Assembly: GCA_964030475.1 (NCBI GenBank)
Contig: CAXIPT010000011.1
Location: 81,461 to 145,460, forward strand
Source: Tethya wilhelma
Lineage: Eukaryota; Porifera; Demospongiae; Tethyida; Tethyidae
Direction: 5' to 3'
DNA: 64,000 nt
The position numbers and the translations under genes were made by a program. Position 1 is the stretch's first letter. Every line of letters starts with the position of its first letter. The notes under the pieces are model-generated. The model worked only from the letters and a program-made list of their open reading frames with translations, was not told the DNA's origin and ran no database searches. Positions 1 to 11,431 of the stretch are shown here, piece after piece.

Positions 1-1632
1 CCCGTGCTTTATTTTCATATACTCTTCGCTAAAAATCATGCTAAAAAGACTTACAGAAGCACGAGTGATGAGTAGTACGACTTGGATTCTTTGTTTGTAG
101 CTATATTTAACCAAAACAACACTTTCTGACTTACAGTATCTCTTCAAAACTGGTATTTTTTGTGCTAAACAATCTAGTAATGTTCCACCTGTAACTTCTT
201 TTCTGAGCGCCTGACAGACTTGGTTCTTTTTGTGTCGAAAAGAGTTTGTTTTGAATTTTTTATTGAATCTCTCATATTTAGAACATACGGTATCTACGCG
301 GAAATATGCAGTGTACAATTAATATTGCCCATTTTCCCATTGACTCCCATACAAAAGTACTCCAAAATGGTGGCCGGTGCAATGTACTCCGGATGCTGAC
401 GTCACGTCTAATTATGATGTCACAACAACGCGCTTACATTCCAACGTCTTAAATGAATGGGACTATTAGAAGACTTTTAGATGCTGCAGAATAAAACAAG
501 CGCTTAAATCGTGATTTTAGAGAGTTTGGAAATTTAATGAGATTCATGATATTAATTTATGCATGTAGATAAACAACTAATACATAAATGTGGGCGTTTC
601 TTGCAATGTCCTCTATTTGTATTACAATTTCTGGTAATGTAGCTAGCTTGCTAATGACCACACAGAAAAATCTATGCATGCCAAATTATACATCTATATG
701 CTTACATAGAAATCAGGCCAACTCTTGACTGTCATACCAAGCACCACTGACCAAGACTGAGAGCACAGCAACACCATGTAGCCAAGCAGGTAACGGCTGA
801 GCTGCTTCCATTCAACACAAATTCTAGATAATGCACACCAGATCGATTGGCATGGCCTCGAAGCTAAGCGCTCAGCAGACAGAGGAGGTTGGACACGCAT
901 CACGTGCCGATCTATGGAATGTTACTCTCGATCGTTTGTAAGGATGCAAATCAGAGAAATAGAAGTGGTAGAGCTGCGTGAGGAGATATATGCTCATCCT
1001 TAATGATAATTCTATACTTGCAAATTGAAAAAAAAATGTTGAAAACCCATTTTTGACGTACTGTTTCATCGTGTTCCAAGGTTGGGCCGCTGTCTAACCT
1101 TTGCTGTCCAAGGTCTATCCAGAACAGCAGCTCTTTTGATGTGCAGAGCTGCAGAAAGTCGCTCAACCCCCTGCTAAATTTCTGAGATATTCTGCTTAGA
1201 ACGATAACATAATATTAGCAAAAAGTTGTGCTTTTGCCATCTCGAGTTACACGCTACATCTTTGCATCTCCGACAATCGAAGAGAGGCCATGGCAAGCTG
1301 TTTCGTTCATCACAGCAGCGAAAAAGGGCAAAAACAGTTATTCAGAAATGCTAATTAAACTCGCTTTTATGACATAATTATTACGCGTGTCCAACCTCCT
1401 CTGCTCAGCAGAGAAGCACAAAAGCCTCAAAAGGTAAACTAAGCAACTGCAGCGTTTTGGACAGCAAAAAATATATTTCTACAAGATCATTCAGATATAT
1501 GAACATAAGTACTATCAGTTTTGTCCATAGAGCTGCCTTTCTTGAGATTTCGATGGGACAAACAGACAGACATCAGACAAAACGACTACCGTAAATCTCT
1601 GCACGTGCCAAGGCTTAACTAGAATAGTATAC
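1..1632. other. No gene recognised; 3' flank of the CARD-ankyrin gene
   Basis: Only short ORFs without family signatures are seen on either strand. A further ankyrin exon expected from the A-B-C exon order of the neighbouring gene is not found. The stretch near 366-410 holds a YY1-like AAAATGGTGGCC and a CRE-like TGACGTCA, so a promoter fragment is possible, but no transcript start can be shown. Confidence 0.5.
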
Positions 1633-1942
1633 TTACAAACATACATATATACACGCAAAATGAACCTTGTCTGGGAGGTCTATTTCAGCTCCATGATCTA
1701 AAAGAAATTTGACTATGTCCTTGTGTCCTTCCTGACTAGCAACACTAAGTGAGGTTCTACCATACTGGATAAAACAATAGAGCATACAATTTATGCATGA
1801 CATTGAGTGAAAAAGAATCAAAAAAATTTGATCAAAAATAGCATTCATAATTTACAATATCAGTGTATTAGAAGTGTTATTATCTGCCTGTTATAAACTG
1901 ATTCTCAACACCAACATACTAGCATTATCACTCCCTCTACAC

Positions 1943-2009
<67 letters not shown>

Positions 2010-3904
2010 TGCACGCACACACGCACACACGCACACACGCACGCATGCACACACACATACACATACCTTGTTTTGTGCATTCACATTTGCACCTCTCACT
2101 ATTAGCAACTTTGCAGTGTCCAGATGTCCTCCTGCACTTGCTACAGTAAGAGGATAGTTACAACTCTCTTCCTGAATGAGAATGGACAGTCAATGAAATG
2201 ATGTACAAAGAGAATTGGTGTTGTTATTAAACATACAGTGGACTGTTGATTGACATTGGCTCCATGGTCAATGAGCAGTCTTGCCACATCTGTTCTACCA
2301 TGACCTGATGCCAACCAAAGAGGAGTAGCACCATTCTGTGAGAGGTTTTGTGAATTAGTTACAAACATATATATGCATGCAAAATGTACCTTGTCTGGGA
2401 GGTCCACTTCAGCTCCATGATCCAAAAGTAATTTGACAATGTCCTCCTGACTAGCAACACTGAGTGGGGTGACACCATGCTGGATAAAACAATAGAGAAC
2501 ACAATTTAAAACATTGAGTGAGAATTAAAGACGTCAAAAAGTCATGGTAAATTTACAATATCATGCACTGTTTACATGATGAGAATGGACATGCAGACAC
2601 TGAAATGATGTATACAAATAAGGCCACTTCGAAGAAATAGTTTGTTTCTGATAACCCTTTTTAACTCTGTGCCACTGTAATTAATATTGACAAGTAGTAA
2701 AAAAATTAGTAATGTAGGAATAGGAATGGGCAGTGCGGCAAAAAGTATTGGAATAAGGCATGTCTCAAATTTCGGCACAATGTAATCATGCATGGCCAAA
2801 TATTATGGAAGTAGCTAGCCAATTAAGCGTCATAACACAGGATGAAAACGGTGCCAATTTAGCAAACCGGTTAGGCATTTGAATTTGATGACCTTTACCG
2901 ATCAATCACGGTCACTGGACACATGCAGCAAATGCCCACACTACTGTCTATGCAGCCACTGGCGAGCTGGTTGCTCTGATACTTGAATCCTCTAGCGAAG
3001 AGGTGAGAGTTACTAGCCTGCTTGCTACCACTGTGACTCTTCCAAAATGATTATGATTACCTGCATAAGCAATCAGATTTAGTGATTCTAGACTCACTAG
3101 CTGCTAACAATTATTATACTACTTTTGGGATTCAAGAAAGGCTATATCTGCAAAAGGCAATTGCACCTGCACTCAGTGTACTGCTAGTTCAGGCTGGGCA
3201 GTGTCATTATCTGCATGCCTGCATGTTATAAATTGACCCTCAACACCATGCAACATTAGCACCCCCTCTACACCCATTCACCAACCGACACACATATGTA
3301 CACCTTGTACACCATACACCTTGTTTTGTGCATTCAAATTTCCTTAATTAGAATGAACAGACAATGAAATAATGTACAAAGAGGATGCATTTATTTTGTT
3401 AAACATACAGTGAGCTGTTGATTGACATTGGCTCCATGGTCAATGAGCAGTCTTGCCACATCTGTTTTACCATGAAATGATGCAAACAAAAGAGGAGTAA
3501 TACCATTCTGTGGGGAGAACACAACAGAACACCACAACACCATGAATAGAAGGTTATCATAAAATTTACAAAACAAAAAACAAACTATAGAATACTGTAA
3601 CAGATTACAATGGACAAAACTATTTGCAAACATATAATTATATGCATGCAAATAAACCTTGTTTGGTAGGTCTATTTCAGCTCCATGATCCAAAAGATAT
3701 TTGACTATGTCCTTGTGTCCTTTCTCACTAGCAACACTGAGTGGGGTTCTACCATGCTGGATAAAACAATAGAGCATACAAATTATGACATTGAGTAAGA
3801 AAGACTCAAAAAGGTCATGGTACATTGGACCAGAAATGGTCTTTATAATAGTTTACGATATCACTGTCAAAATTGAGCTGAGTAGCAGCTGTTCATCACA
3901 AATA

Positions 3905-3960
<56 letters not shown>

Positions 3961-6900
3961 CAGTGGACATCAATACAACGCCCACTACAACTAAAATTAT
4001 AAAAATAGGGACACTTATTTCCCTACGTAATACTGTGGATGTGTCCATAAATAGCTATCTTAGTTCTCTCTAATTCCGAAGTGGGAGCTAGGTGGTCCAG
4101 CAATTTGCAGTTCTGAAATATTAAAATTTGAAGACAGCTGGTCTGGCAGTTTTGAACAGTTTTGTATGGCAGCCTATTGGGAGAGCGTGTCAAACAAGAT
4201 CACCGTTTATAAAAATCAGTACCTCTGGTAGCCGTCAGTTTTCAGTGAGTATAGTTTGGCTATTGGTGCTTGCTCAGGAAGAACACGAATAGAAATTTTT
4301 AATACATTTTCAATGGAACGTGACACGGAGCAATTTTTTTAGTATACGGAGTAAAGTTAAGTCCGTGTCCCGTCATTTCTGGTAACAACACACACACACA
4401 CACACACACACATGCACATATACACACATACCCACAAACCTTGTTTTGTCTATTCACATTTGCACCTCTCTCTATTAGCAACTTTACAGTGTCTAGATGT
4501 CCTCTTCCACTTGCATCAGTAAGAGGATAGTTACCAGGCTCAGTCTGAATGAGAATGGACAGACAATGAAATGATGTATAAAAACAGAATTGGTGTGTAC
4601 AAACATACAATGGTTTGTTGATTGACATTGGCTCCATGGTCAATAAGCAGTCTTGCCACATCTGTTTTACCACGACGTGATGCAAACGAAAGAGGTGTTG
4701 CACCATTCTGTGAGGGAGAACACATCAGAATACGTAACACAATGATGGAAAATTCCAAAAGTCTGTTCGCGTTCACGTGAGCCTTCAAAATTTCTTCATA
4801 ACTTGGCCGTATATCTATGAAATGCGCTATTTTAGATACCATTCGATTGCAAATTTCACGTAGATTTGTATGGTGCTTTTTAAAAAGCACTACCCCTTAC
4901 CATTCAAAAGTTACGTGTAGGCCCCATACATAAAGTACAAACATTCCATTAACCACAAATGCGGTAAAGCTGTACTTAAGCAAAACCACACAACTTCCTG
5001 GCCTCCGGTGAACGCGAATAGACTTTAATACGGTAGTACTGGGTACACAGGAATGGCACAGATGGCCCATTAATGTAATACAAATATTTATGCAAATAAA
5101 TGCAAAAACTGAGTGCTTGGCACGAAAAGGCTTTATGAATCAGCTTCTGAGGGTGAATATTCTCTGATAGAAGAAGCAGCATACTTTTGTTGGTACTTTA
5201 GCGATGGTTTTAGTCCATGTTTTTGGGCTATTTAGAAAGAGAAAGAGATATATTATATTATAGTAGCTTAAGAATGAACGAACTTCGTTTCTTCCAGGTC
5301 AGTTGCTTTTGCCATTGGTTTTTAGCACCTCTCATTGAGTAGCTAGATACAAGGCCAAAAGCACCTTCCCCATGCATGTGGCCACCATTAATTTCTACAC
5401 TCATGCATAATTCATGAGCCACTGGGGAATTCAAATTGGCAACCCTTTCCACACATAAAAATGTACGTCATTTGGAATTCAAAATATGCAAGTTGCCTGG
5501 AACTATTAATTTTTTGTGACATCTGGTTGCTCTTCTTAAGAGGTGAATAACATTGGAAATGTAATGAGACAAAGGAATGGCTAAATCGTGAAAGAAAGCA
5601 AACAAGGTGGAATAGCTGTGTGAGTGTATAAGATATTCTTCCTGTGGGCAAAATAAGAGACTCGATATGGATAGTGTTACATGCAGCAATACAGGAAGAA
5701 TTCTGCACACACTCTAACAGCTAGCCATTCCACCTTGCATTTGTTTGCTTTCTTTTTACGATTTAGCCATTCCTGTGTCTCGTTACATTTCCAATGTTTT
5801 TTGTTTTTTTTACTTGTTAAGAATTAATTTAAGACAAAACTTCAATTGTAAGTCGTGGAGAACAAATAGTTACTATAATATACATAATTACCTTGTCTGG
5901 GAAGTCCACTTCAGCTCCATGACTCAAAAGAACATTGACCATGTCCTTGTGATCTTTCCAACTAGCAACAATGAGTGGAGTGGCACCATTCTAGTGTGAA
6001 TGCAACAGAACAAATGATTAAGTGAACGAGAATTATTGGGTATCAAGATAGTTAAAATTATTAGGACCAATATATATGATTCACAAGATACATATACCGT
6101 ATATAGCGGGAAATTTTCGTATGGTGAAAATTTTCGTATTTTTCGTATACCATTCGTATGTACGAAAATTAAACTGCGAAAATTTAACTTCCGCATTATG
6201 CGTATACGAGCGCGCGCCGCGTATACGAAATTTAAAACTACGGAAAATTTTTCTGGTGCATTTTTAACGATTTATACGAAATTTTGAACTACGAATATTT
6301 CCCGCTATACGGTACCTCATTTAAAACGTTAACATCACTGTCATTAGCCAGGAGTGTCCTCGTGACCTCAGTGTACCCTTGATAGGCGGTCTTCACGAGA
6401 GGAATGGGAGACTGAAAATGAAAGAGAAACAGGTATCGATGAAATGAAAAAAACACATGAGCTTGACAAAAAGCTAAGTACTTGTATGTACGACTATATC
6501 ATAGATACTTACGTTTAGTAGCCGTCGGTAATCTTGAAGTGAAATTCCATCAATGAATATCTTCTCAATATCCTCAGACTCTGAAGCAACCTTGATGCCA
6601 CTGTAGGCCCTAACAAACATGATGGAGAGGACGCGAGGAAGAGCTAGGGTGAACAGAACACTTCCAGTGGATGTACCAGTGGGTTCAAAGTCTGTTGGTT
6701 GTAAGTCAGCACTTTCAGCAATCTTCCGCCGATACTCTAAGAGGTTGGCCATTGTACACTGCTCCTCTTTGATCCCCAGCCTGGTCACCACAGTGGAGTA
6801 GTCCTCAGGGGGGTACTCGGACCAGGCTGGGCAGTCAGATATGCACGTCATTGAAGAGAATCTCTGAAAGTCTTTCACATAAGTCGCCATTGCTCTCCTC

Positions 6901-9900
6901 AATGTCACATCACCAAACTTGTTGATAATCTTCTGAAGGATCTGATAGTTAATGAAACTCCAGAAATTGCTAAAATTCGCAAGAACTAGGCCAACACTTT
7001 CTGCTTTCTGGATTTTAGCACAGTTGGCTTCTGAAAATGCTCGAGGAAAGAGTTTCCGTTCGTCAGTGAAGAGGGTGACACGAACTCGAAAGGAGGCAAG
7101 AAATCCAGGTACTGTGGCTTCTTTGTCCACCAAGAAGGATGAGGTGTCCATGACAAGAGACTCAAACCGATCTTTAAGAATCCTGATCCTTTCAGAGGGT
7201 GATAATGATGGTGAGGTGATGTCTACATCTTCAGGTTCTTCAGTCGTGAAGCTCTCACCATGGCTATCTCGTTGAGGTGACCCAGTGATGTCAGCTCTGG
7301 TGGAGGTACTAACAGTAGTAATTGGCTGGCCACTGAGTTTCATCTGCTGGAGATGGTCACCTACAGAAACATGGAATAGAGATAGAGTGAATTATGTATA
7401 ATTATGTAGACTCAACTCAACGATCCCAAACAAAGCCCACCAACAAGGTCAAGGGGTCAAACTAGTGAGTCTTGAGCTCATGCAATACACAGTATGAAAT
7501 GGTTTGCCAATGAAGAAAGTGTACAATGAATTTCACTACCATGCATGTACCATGCATGGACGACAAGAAAATTTCATATCCTTGCATGGACCACAGGAAG
7601 ATTTTGTATATTTAAAGTCCATCACTGTGACCCATGTGGATTCAATTGCATGCTGACAGATATATACTACAATTCACACACATACACACAAACTATGTGA
7701 TGTGGTCATGAGACGGTATAATAGTGCATTGACCTAGCCTCGTAACCAGGCCTACCCCGTAAATTTTTACCACAAGTTTAAGAATTAAACGCGGGGGTAC
7801 ACTATAGGCACACACCAATCACAAAGATAAAAATAACAGAGAGAAGAGTATTAATTTTCAAACAGTGAATACATACCTGTGTAGAAACATGTACTGCACG
7901 GTACAAAGCAACATAACATATGTACATGACTAGACAACGTCTGTAATCTGCTAGTAAATTTCTACCTTGACGACTATATGGGGCGTGGCCATGCACTTAT
8001 GTGAAATTTTGTTTTTTTCTTGCCTTTCTGAAGCTGTACTGCATGCATGTTTACTTTGCTCAGATTTGTAATAGGTTCTCCATAGGTATAATCATTCTCA
8101 CTCGAACTTAGTACGGCATACTGAATAATTATTAGTTTATTCACATGCCTTTTCAACTTTCTTGATGATGTAAGATGCCATGCCCCATTTACGTAGGAAT
8201 ATAGCTACTGTCATGTTACTTTGTACGGAGTGTTTCTACACCAGTCAATACTCGTCTCTTTCTTATTTGGAAAGGAATGCAAATGCAAAATATACCGAAG
8301 CTTGTAGCTAATTAACACACACATGGTGCACATTAAGATTTGGCCTAGTCTCGCATAGCCAAACCCATTTCACTCCACCTAATAGTATATGGCTCTGCGG
8401 GAAAAGGGGTCTGGTCTATCATGCATGCTAAACTTGTGCAAAAGCCAGGAATTTTGGCCTGACCAATGAAATCACAGAACACATTATCATCGCTATGTGA
8501 TTGATCAATAGCTTCAGTGCGCAATAAATACAAATAACGCACAATGAAGTTTTCAAGTGAAATTGTTAGAAGAACAGAGAACCATCCATAAAATTCAGAA
8601 GCAACAGCTAAGCTAGGGTGCCAGGCCTTGACACAGGTATGAATGAAAGCCGTAGTGTCGTTCTTGAACGTGAGAGGTGTGAATGTGTCCTTGTTAAAAA
8701 CCTGTTGGCTCTTAGATAAAATTTACGTATTTTTAGCGATAGCAGATCTTTTCAACAGCTTATGGTAATCAAGAACAGCTAACACTGCCATGCTCTGCTA
8801 CATCAAGAGAGAGAAATAGAAGACTATATTTCCGAGCGAAGCGAGGCTATGTTTGGGTTCAATTGAGATTTTTCGTGGACGACGTGGTGGTGGCAGACCA
8901 AGGTAAACTTCGTGGCGTATCTTGGCTGTACTTCAGCGTTTTCTCACAAAAGTAAGTAAGGCACTTTGCCTCAACATAAACTTGTCTCAGGCCAACTTGG
9001 GAGATGAAACTGTAGCTTTAGAGCGTGGATAGAGTGCCTTGTGACTTTTTGGGCCAAGTTAGATAGTAGGTTTTTACTGAGACGATCTTTGCCCTGGTGC
9101 CCAGACTTGCGACGATCTTTGCCAGAGCGATTGGGAATGTGACTGCACTGTTGAAGCTCTGAGCGAGGATTGCACTTAGTGTAGCCCTAGTTTACTAATT
9201 ACTCCACCCAAAAAATTTCTATTTTGTTATGCAATACTTGCTGCACAAGTTTAGCATGCGTGATAGATCAAACTAGCCTCGTTCCCAGGCCTTCTGCGTG
9301 CTGCTAGTATTGATTTGTTAAGTTGACGATCTTTACCATATTCGTAATTTTTTAGCACGCAGAAGGCCTGGTGAACGAAATCACGTGAATGACATCAGAA
9401 AACTTGTAGCGTAGGCGGCCTAACCGCAAGCAAGACTTGAAGATTTTTTTTCTTGTGTACAAGCCCGCGAAGCAAGACAAAAGAGCAGCGTTTTTTGTCA
9501 GAGTAGCACACTGCGCTAGGCAATGCCTGCCAAAATGTCTCAAAGCAGCAAGAAAGTTTGAGCAAAAAGAACCGATATCTGGACATATCACTCATATCTA
9601 AGGTCAAACTAAGTCCAAATTTATGTTTACTTGGCTGCTTTGTCTGGTCTTGATCTTTTGACTTCTGTCATCTGGCCTTCAAGCTCAGATTGGCTGCGCT
9701 TGTAGTCTAGCTCCAGGCCAAAGCGCTAGCGCGCAGCATTGGCTCACAAAATTATTCACAAACTGATGATGTCATATGCAAAATACGTGGGCAGTCTAAG
9801 CAGTCCTGCCCACGCGCAAAATCACTTGTCTACCATGCGTCTACCCTCGTTTCCCAGGCCCTCTGCGTGCTTAAATAAAATCATCTGGTAAGGATCGTCA

Positions 9901-10941
9901 ACGTAATAAATCAACAATAGTAGCACGCAGAGGGCCTGGGGATGAGGCTAAGATCAAACCCCTTTTCCTGCTGAGCCATATAGGCAGAGGGAAAGGCCGG
10001 GGTCTGGCTATATGTGAGACTAGATTTAGCCCAGGACAGAGAATTTCACAGATAATAACTTTTGCAGATTAAGGCCAAGATTTGTTGATTATTAGTTTCT
10101 CATCAGTGATACTTGAAACTGGCATGAGGGCGGGAGGCTCATTATCATTATTTATTATTCTCGCCACACCCTCAAAACGTCACATTTTGTGACTCCAAGA
10201 CTTCAATTCTCCATGGCAATGATGGCACAAGCATTTTACAAATACACTGTTACTGTAAGTTATATGCATCTTGATTTCTTTAGTTTTAAGGAGCAAGTTT
10301 AGGCTCCAGACTCTCACTCAAAAAATGCCTGCAAAAGGTACCATTCTGACTGTCACGTGATCATTTAAATCTGCACATGTGCAGTAGTAAATAATGTAAC
10401 TCCAAGAAAAATCATGCGGCGGGCGGTTGATGAGAAACTAGTATTCAAAAAATGTTGGCCTAATCATGATCCACGAAAACCACAAACTTTGAACCTTGCG
10501 AAACTTGGCTTCAGAGCTATACAGTAATGAGGGAAAGTTCTACAACTTGTAATGCACAAGAGACACACGTATCCACTCACCAGTGTCCTCACTTAGGCCA
10601 CTCTCAATGTCCTCATCTGGGACACCTCCTTGAGCCTTTAGCTCACAGTTCAGCTTCACAGCAAGTTGGTGGAGGCTGGGTTCACCTTTTAGGACGGAAA
10701 GGAGAGAATAAAAGGTACTCGGATTCTGCTCAACTTGAGTGAGTATTTCCAGGAGAAGCTTGTTAGCCCTGTGAGCTTCACTTTTGTTTTCATTGGAGGC
10801 ATTGGCTAGGCTTGAGGAAGTGATTAGGCTACAACGAAAAGCCTTAGTAGCGACTTCTTCCACGGAAAACTTTATTCCGTCCACAAGGACATCATAGAGA
10901 GCTTGGAAAGTACGATACTCAGGAGAGCTAGAGGAGGACAT
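1633..10941 (-). CDS. CARD-like and ankyrin repeat protein, 12 exons
   Basis: Exons on the minus strand: 10941-10581, 7360-6513, 6411-6316, 5990-5892, 4707-4609, 4544-4440, 3756-3658, 3507-3409, 2479-2390, 2335-2237, 2171-2067 and 1764-1666, the last probably reading through to a stop at 1633. All junctions are GT-AG and in phase; every ankyrin exon is phase 0 and encodes exactly one repeat of 30-35 residues. Residues about 30-100 look like a CARD (ANKLLLEILTQVEQNPSTF followed by LLSVLKGEPSLHQLA). Exon 2 encodes about 280 residues that I cannot assign; it has a notable FSNFWSFINYQILQKII stretch and lies just before the ankyrin array. Total is about 740 residues, with no signal peptide or membrane segment. 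A cytosolic death-fold adaptor or sensor is likely, with ankyrins as the recognition part. The 3' end is uncertain because no acceptor after 1666 was found. It follows the Roc-COR-Death gene with a 490-bp gap. Confidence 0.8.
1943..2060. repeat. (CA)n-rich microsatellite
   Basis: CA repeat with interspersed CG and TG units directly beside the donor of the type-C ankyrin exon (2067). Related CA or CT/CA tracts lie at 3906-3958 and 4387-4412 beside the equivalent exons or introns of the other repeats, so the microsatellite was probably copied together with the exon unit. Confidence 0.9.
2690..2795. mobile_element. Partial copy (one arm) of the hairpin element
   Basis: Resembles one terminal arm of the elements at 14689-15092 and 41158-41567: CAAGTAGTAAAAA, TGTAGGAAT, GGGCAGTG, AAAAAGTAT and CATGTCTC in the same order. 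The second arm is not found, so this is a truncated, non-autonomous relic in an intron of the ankyrin gene. Confidence 0.8.
3320..3345 (-). pseudogene. Vestigial type-C ankyrin exon
   Basis: The sequence keeps both ends of the type-C ankyrin exons at 2067-2171 and 4440-4544 (the donor end reading ACAAAACAAG on the minus strand, then the acceptor-side flank with AATGGACAG-like sequence), but about 80 bp of the middle is gone. Flanking intron sequence (CTCAACACC and CCCCTCTACAC at 3239-3275) also matches the flank of the 2067-2171 exon (1898-1942). It is therefore a decayed copy, and is left out of the coding model. Confidence 0.75.
4759..5025. mobile_element. MITE with AAGTC..TTCGCG terminal inverted repeats
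   Basis: The left end (AAGTCTGTTCGCGTTCAC) is the near-exact reverse complement of the right end (GTGAACGCGAATAGACTT). A diverged copy is at 57410-57677, sharing TCTTCATAACTTGGCCGTA and ATACCATTC inside. There is no coding capacity. It lies in the intron between ankyrin exons 3 and 2 of the array. Confidence 0.8.
5548..5801. repeat. Imperfect inverted repeat, arms about 75 bp
   Basis: Arm 5548-5622 (AACATTGGAAATGTAATGAG, then GGAATGGCTAAATCGT) is matched in reverse complement by 5721-5801 (ACGATTTAGCCATTCC, then TTACATTTCCAATGTT), with a spacer of about 100 bp. It could be a diverged hairpin transposon or a rearranged duplication. It is intronic and non-coding. Confidence 0.7.
6097..6312. 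mobile_element. TA-flanked MITE, family CCGTATAGCGGG, copy 1
   Basis: Terminal inverted repeats read CCGTATATAGCGGGAAATTT and its near complement ending CCCGCTATACGG, with TA on both sides, as expected of a Tc1/mariner-type target duplication. Other copies are at 16651-16854 and 44331-44536. The right end touches the 5' splice site of the ankyrin exon 6411-6316, so donor positions +3 onward come from the element. Confidence 0.85.
9277..9378. mobile_element. Short inverted-repeat element (CCCAGGCC..), copy 1
   Basis: Begins CCTCGTTCCCAGGCCTTCTG and ends with the complement (CAGAAGGCCTGG then GAACGA). A second copy is at 9844-9949. About 100 bp and non-coding. Related ends with CCCAGGCTCTCTC occur at 49670-49940. 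Confidence 0.75.
9844..9949. mobile_element. Short inverted-repeat element (CCCAGGCC..), copy 2
   Basis: Ends read CCCAGGCCCTCTGCGTGCT and AGCACGCAGAGGGCCTGGG, nearly perfect complements. Same structure as the copy 470 bp to the left. Confidence 0.8.
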
Positions 10942-11218
10942 TTCTATGAGGCGGGTACCCGGGTCTGGTTGATCTTATGACGATATGCACGTGATCTTGA
11001 AAAAGGCGTGGCTCATTAAGCATCTTGCAGAGCTAGAGTCTGAGGAAGGGAATAAAACTTATCAAAAATGATATCAACAATTTTATCGAAACACCACATC
11101 ACAAAATTAAGAACAAAAAATTATATGAACACTAAACACTAAGGGGAACGTCATTCATAACATTACAGGAGCTTGCTATAATGATTGCGTGCGCGGGAGT
11201 TTTAGAGCGTTGCACATT

Positions 11219-11246
11219 GGGCGGGGCGGGGTTCTGCGCATGCGCA
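11219..11246. promoter_or_regulatory. GC boxes and NRF1-type palindrome
   Basis: Two overlapping GGGCGGGG-like boxes are followed by the palindrome TGCGCATGCGCA (11235-11246), the classic NRF1 site. The cluster lies in the 490-bp gap about 290 bp upstream of the CARD-ankyrin start codon, the usual place for a TATA-less promoter. Function is inferred from the motif only. Confidence 0.45.
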
Positions 11247-11431
11247 AATGGGAAAATCTCGTGACTGCATCACGCATGCAGACTATAATCTTCTTCCAAA
11301 ATTGAAGTCTGAACAAACAAACAAAAAGCTAAAACTTTAGCTAAAAATGTAATTATCACAAAATTGATTTGAGATAAAGATAGAAAAAGAGCACTAATAA
11401 TAGTTAATGCAATCAACACAACAGTTAACGT

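Larger units (their letters stand above)
7361..10580. other. Large repeat-filled intron of the CARD-ankyrin gene
   Basis: Three kilobases without a recognisable exon separate the CARD exon from the second exon. They hold two copies of a short inverted-repeat element (9277-9378 and 9844-9949) and AT-rich sequence. ORFs here are short and look random. Confidence 0.7.
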
